64,000 nt of DNA from Arabidopsis thaliana (taxonomy: Eukaryota > Streptophyta > Magnoliopsida > Brassicales > Brassicaceae), in NCBI RefSeq assembly GCF_000001735.4, contig NC_003070.9:28567971-28631970 (forward strand), written 5' to 3'. The notes below the pieces were generated by a model. The model was not told the DNA's origin and did not search any database. It saw nothing but the letters and a program-made list of their open reading frames with translations. Of the stretch, positions 1-13,050 are shown in pieces (position 1 is the first letter of the stretch; the number at the start of each line of letters is the position of its first letter). The translations under genes were made by a program, and so were the position numbers.

Positions 1-837
1 TTATAACTAAACCCTATAATCAATTAAAAAATGGTACCGTTTAAGTTGTGGCCCGGAAAAATTTTTGAGAAAAAAGGAAAAACGAACGGTAGGTCGTAGA
101 AGTAAAAGAGAACCCCGTTGAATTTCCTTTTGACATTTGCTAAAACAAATAAAATCCCTAGAAATTTTATTGGGGGTTTCGCTTATATCATTAGGGACTT
201 TGGAAAAGAAGAAAATTATCGAGAGAGAAGAAAGATTGCGTTGCCCTTTTAATTCCTGTTATTTACTTGTTTTCCCGAGAAAAAACTCTTTCAGTTTCTA
301 TTTTTCATTGTTTCTTCCACGTTTTTCCAATCTTCTTTCTTCACTGTTTTGCTGTTCATAGTTGTTAGATCTTATGTCTTTTCAAATCCGAATCTTAAAC
401 TTTGATCTCTCCTCTCATCTGATTAAACCCATCCAGCAAAATCCCACCTCTCGAGAGACGATTGTTGTTCGATCTTCTCGGTAGCTTTGTGACAACAGAA
501 TCTAGGGTTTCGTTTTTTGTTTTGTTTTTGTTTAATTCTTTTATTAAAGTCTTGGTTCATAAATATTCCTGCTAGAAACAACAACTGTACATCACCATCA
601 TTAAGAGAAACCCATCTGCCTCTTTCTCAATCTCATAAATATTCTCACCGTTCGCTTCTCTCATCTAAATGTTCTCTCTGTAGCTTCTCTCTCTCTCTCT
701 ATCTTTTTCCATCTTAAAGAAAACCCTTTTTGCTCCTTAAGGTGTACCTCTCGATGTTACATTCGACAGAAAGGAAATGAGTGATTTGTTTTTGGATCTT
801 TAACCTTTTTGATCATGCGGGTTTGACAAAAGAGTCT
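1..837 (+). other. Upstream region and likely primary-transcript leader of MIR394B
   Basis: No protein-coding gene is visible. Two short open frames on + (137-361 and 517-717) have pyrimidine-rich, low-complexity composition and no recognisable domain. The stretch from about 230 to 720 is rich in CT runs and contains a 'tctagggttt' block, which looks like a plant 5' leader. It probably includes the promoter and the 5' part of the pri-miR394b transcript. I cannot place the start site or any intron. Confidence 0.45.
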
Positions 838-958
838 CTTACAGAGATCTTTGGCATTCTGTCCACCTCCTCTCTCTATATTTATGTGTAATAAGTGTAC
901 GTATCTACGGTGTGTTTCGTAAGAGGAGGTGGGCATACTGCCAATAGAGATCTGTTAG
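838..958 (+). ncRNA. MIR394B: MIR394B precursor stem-loop
   Basis: Two arms fold on each other: 838-873 pairs with 923-958 through a largely complementary duplex with a few mismatches, closed by a loop of about 50 nt. The 5' arm contains the exact 20-nt miR394 sequence at 851-870 and the 3' arm the star strand at about 927-947. In Arabidopsis miR394 targets the F-box mRNA LCR and acts in shoot-apex stem-cell maintenance and leaf shape (known for the family). The next gene downstream is prolyl oligopeptidase. From memory MIR394A also sits beside the POP paralogue on the other arm of chromosome 1, which supports MIR394B rather than MIR394A. Confidence 0.95.
851..870 (+). ncRNA. Mature miR394 (5p)
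   Basis: The 20-nt sequence beginning TTGGCATTCTG and ending CCACCTCC is identical to miR394 as I remember it. It starts with T, as expected for AGO1 loading, and lies on the 5' arm of the hairpin. The star strand on the 3' arm (about 927-947) pairs with it with a 2-nt offset. Confidence 0.95.
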
Positions 959-3216
959 GGTTTCTTTGTAAAACCCCTCATGATTTGATATATAAAGATA
1001 GTGATCAATATCATTCGGTGAATACTACTAAGATCTAAGTTTGAAGAAAACTAGGTATTATCTCGAAACTTTAACCTTTTTTGTTATCTGTGACTGTGAG
1101 CGTTACTTGTTCTTGATTAAGTAAAATTCATTTGAATTTTGCTGTCTCCTTTGATCTATCTGTCAAACTTTGATCTTGATCAAGACTAATCCGATTGATA
1201 CATTCATTGTAGGAACTCATCATCTTTTTAAATTGCAACGGCGTTGACAAATGTGAGATTTCAGAGTAGTGGTGGCGTTTGAGACGTTTACATCATCTAG
1301 GAAAGGTAAATTATTTCATAAAGAAAGAGGACCCATTACTCCCTACAAGGTACAGGTAGATTGAAGTCATAGGAGAATATGGTAATGAAAAGGAGAATTT
1401 ACTCTTCCTTTTTATGTTTGTGAAGCCCACACAGTGTTATTATGATGTCTTGCTTTTTTTTTTTTTTAATTTGAATCTATATACTATATAGGAAGAGTGA
1501 GTTTTTGTTTGTTTATATAGGAGTATATTTGTTTCTTTATTATCTGATGAGTTGTGTTCAATCCTATAAATGGTTCGAGAAATATCGAGTTCAATCTTAA
1601 AATGGAGTATTTTTCTTAGGCATTATTATGACGTTTTCTTTTGTTATAGTCGGAATGTATACATTTTCTGTATAGTCACACTCACATGTTTCTATAGATG
1701 TATTTGATGTAAGTGATCTAAGCTCAGTATTTTCAATTGAGGTATATATATGCTGAGTTATTGTTGTCCTTGCGCTTATTTTGATATTATAGGTACTTTG
1801 TTTTTTTCTCTTACATTTATAGTTACGTTATAGTCTTATAGACTATTCCCACATTTTTGTGTTTATTTATATCGGTTGTTGACTAATTAGGTTTTAGATG
1901 GTACCAAAATGATTTGCAATTCTATGTGGAAATATGAAAGCAAAACAAGTTTACAATACGACTTTTGCCAAGCTCTTAGCATTGTTACGATTATTGGATT
2001 CTAACGTTTTTTTCTTCTTTAGGTAAAATGAGGATTTTAATGTTGAGAAAGTAAGCTTCGGATTTATCATGTAATCGTGATGATATGACATTCGATGACT
2101 TGGTAGATATGTATAATCCTCGACGTCTCTGTTGTGCATCTAGCATGGTTTATAGGGGCTCATTAAACAGGGTGTAGATTTATACATTTACCATAAGTTT
2201 GAAAAATTACAACTCCACGTCAAAGAGAAAATAAAGAAAATAATAAGAATTCAACAAAAACTTTCCCTAGTAACCTCATCATTGGAAGTGTGTCAGTAGC
2301 ATTTAAATTATCCTTTCAAGGCAAATCTCCAAACTTTTCTACGCGATTTAACTATGCGCGTGACTCCCAAATTTCCTTTCTCGTTTATTATGTAGGTCAA
2401 AGTTGCTTTTATCTTGTAATTTTTTTCTTATGTTCGGTCAATTCACTAAAACTCCAGTAATTATTTATCTGTAGTGTAGCGTATGATTATTATTCTGCAA
2501 ACTCTGCGTAATAGAGACTTTTTAAAAAACAAATGCAGTAGTCCAAACCTACTTTCTAGAAAGAAAAAGAAAAAATGTTCTTTAGTTTCCCTCCTAAACG
2601 GTGAAAAGTCTCTTTGTCGCAATTTGTTTACACATATCCTGATAAAACGAGTTTATTGGGCTTTATGTTGGGCTCGTTTATTCAGCAGGTCTGAACCTCA
2701 AAACTATATTATAAAGTTTAAGCCCAAAAGGCTTTAAATATGGTATCAACAACATATGCTTATGCTATGCATCATTTTCGCAAACTATGGTGTTGTATGA
2801 ATTAGTGGGTTGTTCAAGATGTTTTTTCTTAAGCGAAAACCTATTTATACAGTTTGCAATGGATATAAGCTTTTGCAAAGTCTACAAAAGTCACATCTCA
2901 CCACAAAAAAAAAAGGTCTACAAAATCACATGTATCTTTGGAAAAGTATCCATGCTTAGATATTTCATATTTCTGATCCAATTATCCAAACAAACATGTC
3001 AACAGATAAAATTAAAAAAAAAGCTAATCTTTTCAAAATATACAAGTCAAACTGTCAGAATATAACAATTTAGACTAGTTGATAAAAATATATTTTTGAA
3101 TAAGAACATTTTAGATTAAATTTTGGTACCATAAAATGTTTGATAGAACGACGAAACCATTTTGACATATTAACGGCAATCTCGGGGAAGAAGAAGAAGC
3201 GGTAGAGAGAAAACCG
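959..3216. other. Intergenic: pri-miRNA tail and POP promoter region
   Basis: This 2.26-kb stretch is AT-rich. Short open frames at 2483-2737, 2787-3065 and on the minus strand at 1951-2139 lack domains and coding character. The first few hundred bases probably belong to the 3' part of pri-miR394b. The last few hundred bases are the promoter and leader of the prolyl oligopeptidase gene. No transposon or repeat stood out. Confidence 0.4.
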
Positions 3217-6200
3217 ATGCTCACAGCGTTTGCAAGTCACGCGCGTTCTCACGTTTTCGCGTTTGTTACCGTCCCAACAATCACGCGCCGCCTCCGTATA
3301 AATATCTTACGCCAATCACCTCTCTCCTCTTCTCTTCTCCTAAACGAAACCTTCTCCAATCGACCCAATTCTGTTTCTCGTCGTTGTTATTGTTCGAGCT
3401 CTGCGATAATGGGTTCTTCTTCGGTGTTTGGCGAGCAATTACAGTATCCTGCGACTCGGCGTGATGATTCCGTCGTCGATGACTATCACGGCGTCAAGAT
3501 CGGAGATCCGTACCGTTGGTAAGAGTTCGTTTCCAGCTGCAATTTCTCTTATTATGCTTTTAGGTTTCCGGATGAGAACGATATTTCCAAATGAGATTTT
3601 GAACACATCGCTCTGAGGAATTAGCAGACATTGGATTTGACTTGGAGATTGACCTTGAGAGAAATTCCTAAATTGTTCGTGATTTCGTGTGATTTGTTCA
3701 TTTTTGCTATGATTTAGCGTTGAATTTGTCATTCTGGATTGTTGCTAGGTTAGAGGATCCTGATGCTGAAGAAGTGAAGGAGTTTGTGCAGAGCCAAGTG
3801 AAATTGACAGATTCTGTACTTGAAAAGTGTGAAACAAAGGAGAAGCTCCGTCAGAATATAACGAAACTTATTGATCATCCTCGTTACGATTCACCATTCA
3901 GGCAAGGGGATAAGTACTTTTACTTCCATAACACTGGTCTACAGGCTCAAAGTGTGCTTTATATGCAGGTATTTGTTGAGATAAAGGCGTTTGTATCAGT
4001 GCATACTCTGTTCTAGCTTTGTTTTCTCATTGAATTTGATTGCATTCGGGTTCAGGATAATCTGGATGCTGAGCCAGAGGTTTTGCTTGATCCGAACACT
4101 CTTAGTGATGATGGAACAGTGGCCTTAAACACCTTTTCTGTCAGCGAGGATGCTAAGTACTTGGCCTATGGTCTTAGTTCAAGTGGTAGCGACTGGGTGA
4201 CGATTAAGCTGATGAAAATCGAGGATAAGAAAGTGGAGCCTGATACTTTATCATGGGTATGGTCTTAAAGATGGTACTGACTAGTGGGGTTGATCAATAA
4301 AGTTCTACCGTCCAGATTTCTGATAGATTTATGTTCCTCTCGTGGAACAGGTTAAGTTTACCGGCATTACATGGACGCACGACAGTAAAGGATTTTTCTA
4401 TGGTCGCTACCCAGCTCCCAAGTAAGTACAAGATGTGTTGGAAGAAGCCTTTCGATATAGTTCAGAAAGCTAAGTTGATTTACCAATTTTATCTGTTTTT
4501 GTTTTGCAGAGAAGGAGAGGATATTGATGCTGGCACTGAGACTAATTCTAACCTTTATCATGAGCTGTATTACCATTTCATTGGGACGGATCAATCTCAA
4601 GATATCTTATGCTGGAGAGATAATGAGAATCCCAAATATATGTTCGGAGCTGAAGTCACTGACGATGGGAAGGTAACACACCAAGTTCTTATGTTGGTTC
4701 TTTAACTATGGTTACGCTCTTAAACCTCAAATTTATTTTTTCTGCGCATACTTACGGAAAATCATTTTGATCGTTTCCCTTTTTCTAAATGATGGTCATG
4801 ACTTCAAACTGTGTTACCTAGTTTTGTAGATCTGGAACTTGGATTCTTAGTTTTAGGTCTAATCAATGTTATTTCTTCTTGTAGTATCTGATCATGAGCA
4901 TTGGAGAGAGTTGTGACCCTGTCAACAAATTATACTACTGCGATATGACTTCATTGTCAGGAGGTCTTGAGAGTTTCAGAGGAAGCAGCAGTTTTCTTCC
5001 ATTCATTAAGCTTGTTGACACATTTGACGCGCAATATAGTGTTATCTCAAATGATGAGACTCTGTTTACTTTCTTGACGAATAAAGATGCCCCTAAGTAC
5101 AAATTAGTCCGGGTTGATCTAAAGGAACCAAACAGCTGGACTGATGTTGTTGAAGAACACGAAAAGGATGTCTTAGCATCAGCTTGTGCTGTCAATGGGA
5201 ATCACCTGGTCGCATGCTACATGAGCGATGTAAAGCATATTCTGCAAATTAGGGACTTGAAATCTGGTTCATTGCTTCACCAATTACCTCTAGATATTGG
5301 TTCAGTATCTGATGTTTCTGCTCGGCGCAAGGACAATACCTTTTTCTTTAGCTTTACTAGCTTTCTCACTCCTGGTGTGATTTACAAGTGTGACTTAGCC
5401 AATGAATCTCCAGAAGTTAAGGTATTCCGGGAGGTTACTGTACCCGGATTTGACAGGGAAGCATTTCAAGCCATTCAGGTAACACACTCTCTTGTAGCGT
5501 CTTCCTGTTTCTTTCATAACTACTTTTTACTTTGCATATGTTAAAGTGGTTTCTGCTCCTCTTTATAGGTCTTCTATCCCAGCAAGGATGGAACAAAGAT
5601 ACCTATGTTTATTGTGGCGAAAAAGGATATTAAGCTTGATGGATCACACCCATGTTTGCTCTATGCATATGGTGGGTTTAACATAAGCATAACACCGTCT
5701 TTCAGTGCCAGCCGTATTGTGCTTAGCAAGCATCTCGGTGTTGTTTTCTGCTTTGCAAACATTCGGGGTGGTGGGGAGTATGGTGAGGAATGGCACAAAG
5801 CAGGTTCACTTGCCAAAAAGCAGAACTGTTTCGATGACTTTATCTCTGGGGCAGAGTATCTCGTGTCCGCTGGTTATACACAACCGAGCAAGCTGTGTAT
5901 TGAAGGTGGCAGCAATGGTGGACTCCTTGTCGGTGCTTGCATAAATCAGGCAAGTTTATATAGCCAATAATTCAGGACAAAAACGAATAATATGAAGCTA
6001 ATAATTTGTAATTTTCGTCTCATTTAGTTGCCACACTTATACATAAATTTTCAATTCTGCTGCACAGAGACCGGACCTTTATGGTTGTGCTTTGGCTCAT
6101 GTGGGCGTCATGGACATGCTACGGTTTCACAAATTCACTATAGGTGAGTGAGTTCAGTTATCTGCAATTTGTTTTGTTTGATTTTTTGCTTAATGTAATT

Positions 6201-6882
6201 CTAACTTGAGGTGTTATGTATGTATAGGTCATGCCTGGACATCTGATTATGGTTGCTCTGAGAATGAAGAGGAGTTTCATTGGCTGATAAAGTAAGTATA
6301 TGAACTTATGATATGATGTTGTATTGATTTGTTTCCCAATGCTGATACAAAGTTACAATCTGGGTGTGAATGTATAAAGGTACTCGCCTCTGCACAATGT
6401 GAAGAGGCCATGGGAGCAACAAACCGATCACTTAGTTCAGTATCCATCAACTATGCTACTGACTGCTGATCACGATGACAGAGTTGTGCCACTTCACTCT
6501 TTGAAGTTGCTTGCTGTCCGTTTCCAGACTTTATTTCTTTAATGTTTAATTTATTTTCAATCTTACCTTAAATAGCCAGCAGATTGTTAAAACTCGTATG
6601 TATACATCTGCAGACGTTGCAGCACGTGCTGTGCACAAGCTTAGACAATAGTCCTCAGATGAACCCCATAATTGGTCGTATTGAAGTCAAGGCTGGCCAT
6701 GGTGCTGGTCGCCCAACCCAAAAGATGGTAATGATTTTAGAAATTCTCGTTGCTTAAGCGTTACATCATATAACATACATTTTCCCATGGTTAACTGATA
6801 TTGAGATGTTCAACAGATTGATGAAGCGGCTGATCGGTATTCGTTCATGGCAAAGATGGTGAATGCTTCATGGACGGAGTAA
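3217..6882 (+). CDS. AT1G76140: Prolyl oligopeptidase, S9A family, 12 coding exons, 795 aa
   Basis: This serine peptidase cuts short peptides after proline. Exons: 3217-3518, 3749-3968, 4056-4256, 4351-4421, 4510-4672, 4885-5478, 5569-5949, 6068-6143, 6228-6291, 6380-6515, 6614-6727, 6817-6882; they join in frame. The beta-propeller fills roughly residues 130-500 and the alpha/beta-hydrolase domain follows. Catalytic residues are Ser632 (in GGSNGG), Asp723 (in ADHDDR) and His765 (in AGHGAG). About 64 residues, basic and Ser/Arg rich, precede Met65 (ATG 3409); they look like an organelle transit peptide, and starting at Met65 would give a cytosolic form. Intron 7 has a GC donor (CAG|GCAAGT) at 5950. 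The gene converges on ECH2. Confidence 0.96.
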
Positions 6883-7265
6883 AAAAAATTCCTTTATCTA
6901 CAGGCACCAAATATCTTTTCTCAATATCTTCTGTCCAAACAAGGACGTTGTATGAGTTAGTGACAATTACATGTAAACACATGTTTCAGTTTTTTCTCAG
7001 GCTTTATGTTCCAGTTCATTGACACCCAAAAAGGATTTTCTTCAATGCATTTTGCTTCATCCGGCATGTGCATTTTGCGTCACTCAACATTTATTACAAC
7101 AGTAACACGATACAACTAACCATTTCAGTAAATTGTGACCGTCATCAAAGAGTGTTTATTGATGGCTCAATGGCTCATTACGCCAAGCAAACATCAAGAG
7201 TCTTCTGACATGTTTATTACCTTTGCAATATTATGACAGCCCAATATATCTAAGGACCTAACATT

Positions 7266-9667
7266 CTAAAGTGACGAAGATAACCCACGAATATCAACAT
7301 AACCAGCTAACACAGTTTTGTTCCTTTCCTTCACTTTCGTCTGATATATAACCCTGTGAATACATCAAAAGCTAAGTTCAAGTTTTGAATATACCAGTGA
7401 TATGGATAATCTATGTAATATATCGCCAAAGAACAATACAAGGTAGAGAGAGAGACAGAGTTCTACCTCAAGCCTTCAAGCCACATTTCGGTTATCAGAG
7501 TTTCGCCAGGAAAAACAGTCGTGAGGAATCGTCCAGATATGGTTTTGACAGCAGTTGGGTCACCCTTGCAAACACACTTGATGATTGCCTTGATTGCAAA
7601 CCCGAGTGTGCATAGCCCATGCAATATCGGGCGTGGGAATCTTCAATAAAACAAGTGTCAGTCCAGTGGCAGTGATGTGCAAGTTTTGGAAGAAAAAAAA
7701 ACAGAGAAACATTACATTGGTTATCCCAACGATTCCATGTAATGCCTTAGTTATACAATGAATAATGAGGGATTTGAAACATTTTAATCTTTTAGACTCA
7801 GATAACAAAACTTCTTTGACACAAAAGAGCTTTCACATACCATCAAAAGAATGGTACAAGTTAGCATTGATAACTCAAAATTATGATGGAACTTGAGATT
7901 CATAGCAGAAAAAGGTAGCCAAAGCCGTTTATGGTTATATCCTCCGAATTACTGAATTAAAACGTTGCTATGTAACAAGAAAAAAGCAAACTAGGAAAGT
8001 ATGATCTAGCATGACAATGTCTGAATAAGAAGCTATATAAGTGGTTCACTAACCCGGCAAGTTTTGCAAATTCTGGATCTGAATGCAGAGGATTATAGTC
8101 ACCAGACAGCCTATAAAGTAATGCCTGCCAGGAGAAATAAACCAGAGGGTTAGATAAAGTAAACAAGTAGGCGTCAAAGGGAACAGAAACAACTTAAATG
8201 AATATCAGAAGTACACCAAATCCAAATAAGTTGTTTCAAGAATTAACTTGCCTGCGATGGCTGAGTGCGCTCTTCGCACACTGTCAAAGGTTGTCTTTGT
8301 GGGATTTTCACAGCTAAGCCCTGGTTACTTGGATAGTTTTTGTAAGAGAATGGTTGAGATGAATTTGAGAAACCACCAGCACCTCTTAGGAAAACAGTCG
8401 TCCTGCAGAGAAAGTCCCAATTTAGTTACCGAGTTTCCAAGCTTTAATGCACAACAGTTCACTATTTACTTATAGAGACGTTTTTTACCTATTCATGCAT
8501 AACAGTTCCCCTGACCCTTCCTCGTAACTTCTGGTTTCTAATTCAAGGATAGCTGCTTTACCTAAAAGATTGCCATCAGAGAGAACAAAAAAGATCAATT
8601 TAAAGTCAACTTTCTAGTTCTCTGTAGTAGTTAGTTTTCTGCTTAAGATTGGAGTATCAAGTACCTTTATCTTGCAAACCAGCGAGGCTTACTTTGTTAA
8701 TTAACTGTGGCAACACAAACAACATCAATTCAGAAAAATAAAGCAAAGACCAGTTTGGATATTAGAAGAAGAAGCCAATAAGAAAGTTCTTGAAGATATA
8801 ATTTCCACGTTCATCAAAAACCAATCAGTATGAGAGTACACTTCCTAGTATCAAAACAGTTCCTATACACACGTAATAAAAGCTACTTACGGAAGCCTTG
8901 GAAGGTAATGGCCTGTATATTTCAATATACTGCTGCCCATGCAACAAGAGACTAGGATCATATCTGCAGACAAGATACAACAACAACATCATCATCTATT
9001 TGGAGCTATCTCATTCAAAACATCAATAAAATATAAGAGAGAACATTTTTGCTTACTTAAAACCTGGCAAATCCAGTCCTTCTGTCAAAGATCCAAGTGT
9101 GAATAGTGAAGCAAAAGTTGGTAAGACCTATAATTGAAGGCAAATAACATCGATTACTCAATTTTTAATAACAAAACACATCACAGGTAAATCCAGATCA
9201 ATCAATTGAGATACCTGGATCAAATCCTGCCCATTTCTGTGATACACAAACTTGAGCTCATCGGAATCCACAGCATCTTGGCCACAAGCGCCGATTCCCA
9301 AAGCATAGATTGCTACATCTCTATTTTACACAAGTCAAAATCAATTTCTTCATCGAGTTCTTTCCTTAAAAATTTTCAAATTTCCTAATCTCCTTCGATT
9401 TTCTATCATTTTCTTCTTCATTTACACAGAGACACAAGAGTAGGGAGAGAAACACGAAGAGAGAAGATGCAAACCTTTCATTGTAGGTGTAACGCGTCTG
9501 TGAATAAAACCAGAACAAAAAACGAGAGTGCGGTTACAGATAAGTTTTGTCTCGATCACGGAAAGATCCGATCAGAAATCAATAAGAATGTGAAAACGAA
9601 AACAAACCTCGGGAAGCTTGTGAGCGAGAAGAAGATCAGAATTGAATTCAGAATCGCTAGTCGCCAT
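7266..9667 (-). CDS. ECH2: Enoyl-CoA hydratase 2, peroxisomal, MaoC-like double hotdog, 309 aa
   Basis: ECH2 hydrates 2-enoyl-CoA to (3R)-hydroxyacyl-CoA and helps degrade unsaturated fatty acids with cis double bonds at even positions (family knowledge). Eleven exons in transcript order: 9608-9667, 9475-9497, 9215-9320, 9057-9127, 8891-8963, 8665-8704, 8489-8561, 8252-8402, 8054-8124, 7467-7640, 7266-7353; all join in frame. The hydratase-2 signature YRLSGDYNPLH with catalytic Asp and His is in exon 9. The protein ends SSL, a PTS1-type peroxisomal signal. Exon 2 is only 23 nt. The intron after exon 8 starts with GC (CAG|GCAAGT in transcript sense). Confidence 0.96.
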
Positions 9668-10240
9668 CTCCGATCAGGATTAGAGCTCAGCTTCCGTGTC
9701 CCACCTGGTTTTTCTCCTTTCAGTGTTCAACGTTAGATAAGTCATAACTCATTGCTCTATATGCATTAAACGACATCGCTTTGTAGATTCACTGAAAATT
9801 CAAATCCCAATGCCTGCTAATACATAAGATAAGATTCTTTATTTGTCTTATTAAATAACACGTAATCAAACAGATTATAATTTTTGTTAAGTGACTTACA
9901 CATTTGGTGTGGTATTATGCATTTTTAAAGTTCTGTTTTTGAATTGTTACCTGAATATTCATACCATTTGAAACTGTAACATTATTGATAATAAGCTTTA
10001 CGATGAAACTGTGGAATTATATTGAATAAATGTTTCGTTCCATAGAAAAAGAAAGAATATAAGAATCAAGAATGAGACCTCGAGCTGAGATCGTTACAAA
10101 CTGATATACTGATTTTAACATAAACTCTTCTCATTCATTAGCAAAATGAAGAATGTGTATAAAACAAGAAACCCGCCTCAAGAACGCGTCAGCTGGTTTG
10201 GCTGACCATCTCTCCGTCATTTCTATATCTAACCACCAGC
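9668..10240. other. Intergenic: ECH2 promoter and SKS5 3' flank
   Basis: This 573-bp spacer holds the 5' flank of ECH2 on its left and the 3' untranslated sequence of SKS5 on its right, both on the minus strand. It is AT-rich. I see no additional gene, repeat or clear regulatory motif. Confidence 0.5.
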
Positions 10241-13050
10241 TCAAAGCGGTCTGGTGCTGCGACCACTGGCTCTCCCGCAGAGAAGAGCGTTCTTGGGGAT
10301 TGGATATTCATCTCTGAGAGAAGTTGAGGGTGTGTACACACGTAAATACAATTGTTGTCCTAAGTATTGCCTCGCCCAGAACTCGGATCTTAGATTCCAC
10401 ATTCCTACGTTGTCGAGTGCTATCAATATAGCCGTCCATGAGCTTGGGTATACCTGTATATGAATGTTAATCAAACGGTTCACATCTGACAAAACAAAAC
10501 ATGATTAGATTATGGCTTTTAGTATACAGAAGCCGTGGTTTACCTGAACGGTGCAGCGAGCGACTGCATCGCGTAGGTTATACTCGTTCCTACTATCTGG
10601 ACTCCACTGTCCACCATCCATTCTGTATCACAAGAACCATCTTTAGTCCAACTATTATAGCGATCAAGATCAAGATCTCTCTTTTTGTGAATCAAAGAAT
10701 GAAACTTACCCAACAACCCAGAAAGAGTAACCATCAAGATGCCAGCTCTGGACAATATCCTCAGAATTTTCGAAAATAATCTCCACAAAGGTTCTGTAAT
10801 CAACTTGCATAACAGATGTGTCGAGGTATATTCCTCCACCAGTGGGTTGGTACTGTATGCTTCCACTTCTGTAAACACCGTCAATCTTGAAGTAGTCCGC
10901 GATTTTCAGAGGAGTGTCTGCGGGTTTGAATGAGACACTGTTCACAGCGTATCGTTGCTTCCCATCAACCTGACCAGCAGAGCTAGCAAGTCTGATCGTT
11001 CTTGTAGTGTTTATCATACCGTAGTGGTACGATCCTTGTGGATTTGGCCTTGGTCCGCTCGCTGAAAGGTTAGTCCTACAACACACAAACATAACAAATC
11101 AAAACTTTTAAAGCACAACCAACCAAATCCTAAAAGAAGTTTTTTTTTTAATGTGCACAGTTAGTATACCTGATGGCTCGAGCCTGGTTCAAGGACCAGT
11201 CGATTTGAATGGTAGGTCCACCAGGAATAGGTCCAGAAACACCACCAGCAGAATTACTGTATCGGAAAATACCCGTGGTAGTAAGGACATTTGAGGTAAA
11301 CCGAGAAGAGACGACCACGTAATAATCCCGTGGAGTCTGGTCCGCGGTTACAAGGACTGAGTAAGATTGTCCAACATGAACATCTAGTGAAGAGAAAGTA
11401 GTCTGAAGAGTGTGTGTTCCTTCGACTTCCACCACTTTCATCTTATGGTCTTGAATGCGGAAGTTGAGAGAGTCTTGTAACCCTACATTGGATATTCTAA
11501 ACCTGTATGTCTTACCTGAGGAATAAGTCAAAGAAGAACTCACATCATCAGTGTAAACTCTGAGCAATGCCTTAATCAATCAGAACTCAAGAAGAGGAAG
11601 GGTTAAAAGAACCTTGTTCAACATTAAGAGTTGCACCACTTGAACGACCATTGATGAGGATGCCGTCTGGTAAAGGAAGCTTCTTACCATTATCAAGCTG
11701 TGCTCTCAAATCCTACACAAACGAAATTACAGACAAAATCGAAAATTAGTTGAAGTTGGTTAAGGAGTTTAGTTACTCTGTTTTAAGCCACTCTGTTTTT
11801 AAGCTTATGCATCTTCTTTATAAATACTTAATAATGAGTTGAGAGAGCCAGATCACATGGTTCTAATAATTACCGTGTGGTTTGCTTTGTACCAGTCTCC
11901 GATAAGGACAGTGGTATCTCCGGCGGGATCAGGGAAAGGGACCGGGATTCTAGGACGACTGAGGATACGAATGCCACCAAATCCACCGGCGGCTTTGTGA
12001 AAGCCGAGAGAAGGGAAGTAGTAAAAACTTCCGATCTGATCCTTCATCTGAAGAATGTAAGTGTAGTTCTTCCCCGGCGGGATTGGGCATGTCGTTCCAT
12101 ACACTCCATCAACGAAAGAGTTCCTCCTCTGTTGAATTCCATTCCTGCGTTATTTTCAAAAATATTTATAGTTAACCCCAAAACTATTATGAATTATCCC
12201 AAAACTATTATGAAATTGTAAATCATGCCCCTGGAAAAGGGGGCAACCGTGGATACAGCTAATAATTTGGTAGGGTGGACCATTTTCCCACATGTAAATG
12301 TTTTAAAATATGCTGTCACTTTTCATAAATTCCCATGCATATAAAAAAAGAAGAAGCAAAAGTCAGAAAACTATATAATAACATGATGTAATTGAATTTA
12401 ACCGTAATCACCCAACTAATCAATGTCGTGTTGAGAGTTAATTAATTATTACGTCGACCGAATCCGACATAAGGTGTGGCCAAAACCAAATCTTTACGTA
12501 CCACAGTTTTTTTTTTAAACACGTTTTTGTTTTTACATCACTATTTTTTAAAAAAGGACATGAAAATACTATTCACGAGAAAAAGAAAAATACCTACTAC
12601 ACCTAGCCACTACTATCTATCGACAACGACAGAATTCAATATCAAATATCGAATTAAACTGTATTATGAAATCAGATTTAGATTTAGAATGAAGATTGAA
12701 AAAATAGTTACCATGAAAGAAGGAAAGGTTCGTCGAGGCTATTGTAGACGTTGATGATGAGATTGTCATTAGTAACCGAATGAATGTCCGGTCCCGGAAA
12801 CGCCCCGTTGATCAAAATACCCTAAACCGGAAAATGCAAAGAGATCCATAGTTTTTAATAACCGGATCTATAAACGAAAACCGGGAATAAATTAAACTGA
12901 TATCGATACCTGTTGGCGAACACCGAGTGGGTATATATCGCCGTAAGTTATGTTCCATTCAAAGAATCTGTACGGATCTTCAGCCGTGACGGCGAAGAGA
13001 AGAGAGAGTCCGATGAATAATGCGGCGGCGAATGAGGCACTGCCCGCCAT
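10241..13050 (-). CDS. SKS5: SKU5-similar multicopper-oxidase-like protein, 541 aa
   Basis: This is a secreted cupredoxin-fold protein of the SKU5/SKS family. Relatives act at the cell wall and plasma membrane in directional growth and pollen-tube function, and lack oxidase activity. Exons in transcript order: 12910-13050, 12712-12821, 11874-12144, 11613-11712, 11170-11515, 10710-11075, 10544-10622, 10241-10453. Residues 1-23 form a signal peptide ending near TAEDP. The usual copper-binding histidine clusters are replaced, for example by SFYYFPSLGFHKA and SWHLDGYSFWVV, so a redox role is unlikely. There are several N-glycosylation sequons (for example NIT). I see no C-terminal GPI-type hydrophobic tail: the protein ends GRSTRPL, unlike SKU5 itself. 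Confidence 0.95.

Noticed and set aside
2483-2737. Plus-strand open frame of 84 residues before POP
   Set aside because: Low-complexity Lys/Leu-rich product, no domain and no plausible promoter.
7385-7615. Plus-strand open frame of 76 residues
   Set aside because: It is antisense to exon 10 of ECH2, which joins its neighbours in frame and carries family sequence.
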